DNA from: Pseudomonas sp. Leaf58
GTDB lineage: Bacteria; Pseudomonadota; Gammaproteobacteria; Pseudomonadales; Pseudomonadaceae
Length of the DNA: 64,000 bases
Direction: 5' to 3'
Assembly: GCF_003627215.1 (NCBI RefSeq)
Contig: NZ_CP032677.1
Span: 3,539,501 to 3,603,500, forward strand
Shown: positions 61,415 to 64,000 of the stretch, in pieces
Layout of the letters: each line of letters starts with the position of its first letter
Numbering within the stretch: position 1 is the stretch's first letter
Translations under genes and position numbers: made by a program
The notes under the pieces: generated by a model
Database searches by the model: none
What the model was told of the DNA's origin: nothing
The model's input: only the letters and a program-made list of their open reading frames with translations

Positions 61415-61816
61415 ATCCAGTCCATTAAAGCCAAAAGTTAAGTGGCGACCCCGCCATTATACGGCAGTGCATGACGAGTGTTCATCTGCGCGCTTGAGAT
61501 CGAGCGCCGCCCGCGCGGCGCTTCGCGGCACAAGGCCGCTCCCACATCTGTTTCGGGCCAGTCACTCCTGTGAGTTCGGCGCTGTCCGCCTTGTTTGTTC
61601 CATCTGATATTGAAGGTTGCGCTGCTGCTTATCATCAGTCTCAAGGCATGCAGTAAGGCTGCAACCCACCTGGTACAGGAACAATTGGCCCGAAACAGAT
61701 GTGGGAGCGGCCTTGTGCCGCGAAGCGCCGCGCGGGCGGCGCTCGATTTCCGCCACGCTGCACATTTCAAGACGTACACCGACAGATCACTGGCAAAACC
61801 CCCAAGGTCAGTTACC
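61415..61816. other. gpsA / TonB-receptor divergent gap
   Basis: A 402-base gap, most of it taken by a 62-bp inverted-repeat element (61499-61747). The space left for promoters is about 80 bases before gpsA and about 70 bases before the receptor. Confidence 0.6.
61499..61747. repeat. MITE/REP-like element with perfect 62-bp inverted arms
   Basis: Arms 61499-61560 and 61686-61747 are exact reverse complements and enclose a 125-base unique spacer. Each arm holds a GAGCGCCGC-type palindrome and the REP-like GTGGGAGCGGCCTTGTGCCG. No transposase frame is present. It may be a pair of facing REPs or a non-autonomous element. Confidence 0.9.
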
Positions 61817-63964
61817 ATGCCTGTTTCAATCCTGAAACAAGGCTACACCGTGTTCCCTGGCACGCCCCCGCACCCGCGCCTGCTGATACTGACCGCCCTG
61901 CTCGGTGGCCCGGCCATGGCCGACGATCTGTTCATCGACAACACAGACCTGCCACAGGTTCTGACTGCCACGCGCCTGAAACAATCCCCGGCGGCAGCCC
62001 CGGGCAGCATGACCGTGCTCGACAGCGCGCTGATCCGTGCCAGCGGTGCCCGTGACATCCCCGAACTGCTGCGCCTGGTGCCGGGCATGATGATCGGCTA
62101 CGGCGCCGGCAACCAACCCACGGTCAACTACCACGGCAGCAACGTCAACGACGCACGACGCATGCAGGTGCTGATCGATGGCCGTTCGGTGTACCGCGCT
62201 GGCCTGGCCACGGTGGACTGGAGCGACATCCCCCTGGCCATGGAGGACATCGAGCGTATCGAGGTGTTCCGTGGCCCCAACACGGTCAGTTACGGCGCCA
62301 ACGCGCTGATGGCGGTGGTCAACATCCTCACCCGCAACCCCGCTGACAGCCATGGCACGCGGCTGAAAATCACCCGCGGCCAGGATGGCATCAACGACTT
62401 CTATAGCAGCCACGGCTTCGGCTGGGATGGCGGCGACATGCGCCTGTCGCTGTCCGGCCAGCAGGACGATGGCTTCGACGAGAACCAGTTCGGCCAGGAT
62501 TACCGCGACAGCCGCCGGCTTACCCGCTTCAACCTCAGCGCCAGCCACAACCTGGCGGTCGACCAGACCTTGGAATGGCAACTGGCGGCAAAGGAAGGCA
62601 GTAACCAACGGCCTTATACCTACCAGCCGGTCTTCGCCAAATACGAGGCAGGCAACGACGCTGACGTCAGCGCCAAGGACTACGCCGGGTCTTTGCGCTG
62701 GACCAAGGACTTCAGCTCCGAGCACAGTCTCTATATCCAAGGCGCCGCCCAGCATTTTGACCGTCAACAGGTGTGGCGCGCTTGTGACGCGTTGCAGTCG
62801 TTCAGCCCTGAATTGACCCAGCTCTGGCAAACGAACCCTGACTTCGCCGAAAAAGTGGCACGCGGCATCGCTACCGGAGTGCCTCTTTCGACCAACGACC
62901 CGGTGCTCCAAGGGCTTGTGCAAAAGGTGCAACAGCAATGGGCCAACGGCGGTAAGCAGCAAGTGTGCGGCGATGTCGACCAGAGCACCCGCGAAACCCG
63001 CTACGACCTGGAAATCCAGGACACCTTGAGCCTGACCGACAACCTGCGCCTGCTCAGCGGCATGAACTACCGCTATGATCGTGCCGACTCGCAGACCTAT
63101 TTCAACGGCAGCCTCGACGACCAGACCTGGCGCCTGTTCGGCCAGCTGGAATGGCGTGCCGACGAGCATTGGATCCTGCAGGGCGGCGCCATGTTCGAGG
63201 ACTCGCGGCTGTCGGGCAGCTCGCTGACCCCACGGGTGGCAGTCAACTACTTGATCACCCCGCGTCATGGCTTGCGCGCAGTGTATTCCGAGGCGGTGCG
63301 CTCGCCTGACATGTTCGAGAACAACGTCAACTGGAGCTATACGGTCAAGAACCTGACCCCGAATGCGTTCGGCCTGCAAAACGGCGAGTACTTCGTCAAG
63401 ACCCGCGGCCCGGGCGACCTCGATCAAGAACGCATGCGCTCGCGCGAGCTGGGCTACAACGGCTATTTCAGCGACATCGACCTGAGCATGGACGTGAAGC
63501 TGTTCTACGACGAGATCACCGGCATGATCAGCGAGCCCCTGAAAAACAACCAGTACATCGCCAGCAACGCCAACAAGGCCCGGTTCAGCGGCAGCGAGGC
63601 GCAGCTGGACTGGCGCCTCAGCCTGCGCGACCGCCTGCGCCTGACCTACGCCTATGTCGATGCCTGGGCCAGCAACCCCGACGACCGCCGCCTCAGTGCG
63701 CGCAACAGCGGCTCGGCCGGGTGGATGCGCGAATGGGGCGACGGCTGGTCGAGCGCGCTGTTCTATTACGGCGACGATGCGCTCAACCAGTACCGTTATG
63801 AGCGCCTGGACCTGCGCTTGGCCAAACGCTTACAGGTGTACGGCAGTAGCCTGGAGCTGGCGGCACTCTGGCAACAGCGCCTGGACGATGAACCGACCAC
63901 GGCGAGCCAGAACCGCTTTGACAGCCGCCACCGCCTGAGCGTCAGTGCGGAGCTGGAGTTCTGA
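61817..63964 (+). CDS. TonB-dependent outer-membrane receptor
   Basis: A TonB-dependent receptor of about 715 aa. Hydrophobic signal (LLILTALLGGPAMA), plug domain (about 50-170) with PELLRLVPGMMIGYG, RIEVFRGPNTVSYGANALM and VNILTRNPAD, then a barrel ending in a C-terminal Phe (SAELEF). Substrate unknown. Two starts are possible: ATG 61817 (AGG 9 bases before) and GTG 61850 (AAGG 7 bases before, cleaner signal peptide, 704 aa). Frames extending further upstream cross the inverted repeat and are rejected. The stop overlaps a following ATG. Confidence 0.87.
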   Translation: MPVSILKQGYTVFPGTPPHPRLLILTALLGGPAMADDLFIDNTDLPQVLTATRLKQSPAAAPGSMTVLDSALIRASGARDIPELLRLVPGMMIGYGAGNQPTVNYHGSNVNDARRMQVLIDGRSVYRAGLATVDWSDIPLAMEDIERIEVFRGPNTVSYGANALMAVVNILTRNPADSHGTRLKITRGQDGINDFYSSHGFGWDGGDMRLSLSGQQDDGFDENQFGQDYRDSRRLTRFNLSASHNLAVDQTLEWQLAAKEGSNQRPYTYQPVFAKYEAGNDADVSAKDYAGSLRWTKDFSSEHSLYIQGAAQHFDRQQVWRACDALQSFSPELTQLWQTNPDFAEKVARGIATGVPLSTNDPVLQGLVQKVQQQWANGGKQQVCGDVDQSTRETRYDLEIQDTLSLTDNLRLLSGMNYRYDRADSQTYFNGSLDDQTWRLFGQLEWRADEHWILQGGAMFEDSRLSGSSLTPRVAVNYLITPRHGLRAVYSEAVRSPDMFENNVNWSYTVKNLTPNAFGLQNGEYFVKTRGPGDLDQERMRSRELGYNGYFSDIDLSMDVKLFYDEITGMISEPLKNNQYIASNANKARFSGSEAQLDWRLSLRDRLRLTYAYVDAWASNPDDRRLSARNSGSAGWMREWGDGWSSALFYYGDDALNQYRYERLDLRLAKRLQVYGSSLELAALWQQRLDDEPTTASQNRFDSRHRLSVSAELEF

Positions 63965-64000
63965 TGGCCCTGCTGCGCCTGTTGTTGCTGTGCCTATGGC
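63964..64000 (+). CDS. Start of a secreted or membrane protein, cut by window end
   Basis: ATG 63964 overlaps the TonB-receptor stop (ATGA) and opens a frame MALLRLLLLCLW that runs off the window, reading as the beginning of a signal peptide. Coupled translation with the receptor suggests a functional partner, for instance a periplasmic binding protein; the identity cannot be seen. Confidence 0.55.
   Translation, partial: MALLRLLLLCLW

Noticed and set aside
61595..61816. N-terminal extension of the second TonB receptor
   Set aside because: It would put 74 codons, including one arm of the inverted repeat, ahead of a good signal peptide.

Overview
The window reads as a chromosomal segment of a Pseudomonas of the P. 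putida group. It is GC-rich with strong GC3 bias. The gene order mltD-gloB-methyltransferase-rnhA-dnaQ-lysine decarboxylase matches that known from Pseudomonas, complex I has a fused nuoCD, and the chromate/quinone reductase looks essentially identical to P. putida ChrR. Many gaps carry the short palindromes (GCGGGTAAACCCGC core, or CGGCAAGCCAGCTCCCAC type) typical of P. putida REP elements. No rRNA, tRNA or CRISPR array was seen.

Layout. 0-7.8 kb: a small Cys-containing unknown, a second elongation factor G, a SulP anion transporter, an orphan secretin-like periplasmic protein, isocitrate lyase (aceA) behind a long untranslated leader, and a YhhN-type membrane protein. 8.2-23.2 kb: the complete 13-gene nuo operon (A, B, CD, E-N), the proton-pumping NADH dehydrogenase, closed by a strong terminator. 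23.2-25.1 kb: a tiny phage-derived island (Ogr-like zinc finger, CI-like repressor, holin-like protein, P2 gpL-like head-completion protein and a stand-alone LuxR-type HTH) with no integrase or other capsid or tail genes. 25.3-30.6 kb: a TonB-dependent receptor, chrR, a 72-aa unknown and lysine decarboxylase. 30.7-35.2 kb: dnaQ, rnhA and a methyltransferase, divergent from gloB and mltD. 35.3-42.7 kb: a five-gene peptide ABC importer with two tandem binding proteins (NppA1A2BCD/YejABEF type). 43-47 kb: a three-part kinase/M23-like/class-III aminotransferase fusion and a LysR regulator. 47.2-55.2 kb: kdpFABC plus kdpDE on the minus strand, including a 29-aa kdpF. 55.3-61.4 kb: minus-strand housekeeping and unknown genes (AI-2E-family protein, DUF4892, two alpha/beta hydrolases, an unknown, sixA, DUF4389, gpsA). 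61.5-64 kb: a MITE/REP-like element with perfect 62-bp inverted arms, a second TonB-dependent receptor and the first codons of a translationally coupled gene.

How it works together. The nuo genes supply NADH oxidation. aceA and fusA2 are single metabolic and translational genes. kdp is a self-contained high-affinity K+ uptake system with its own sensor/regulator and a likely KdpE site. npp imports peptides and peptide-like antibiotics. The least explained parts are the phage-derived island, the kinase-aminotransferase fusion, the aceA leader and the large inverted repeats. All family calls come from reading the sequence; no database search was run.
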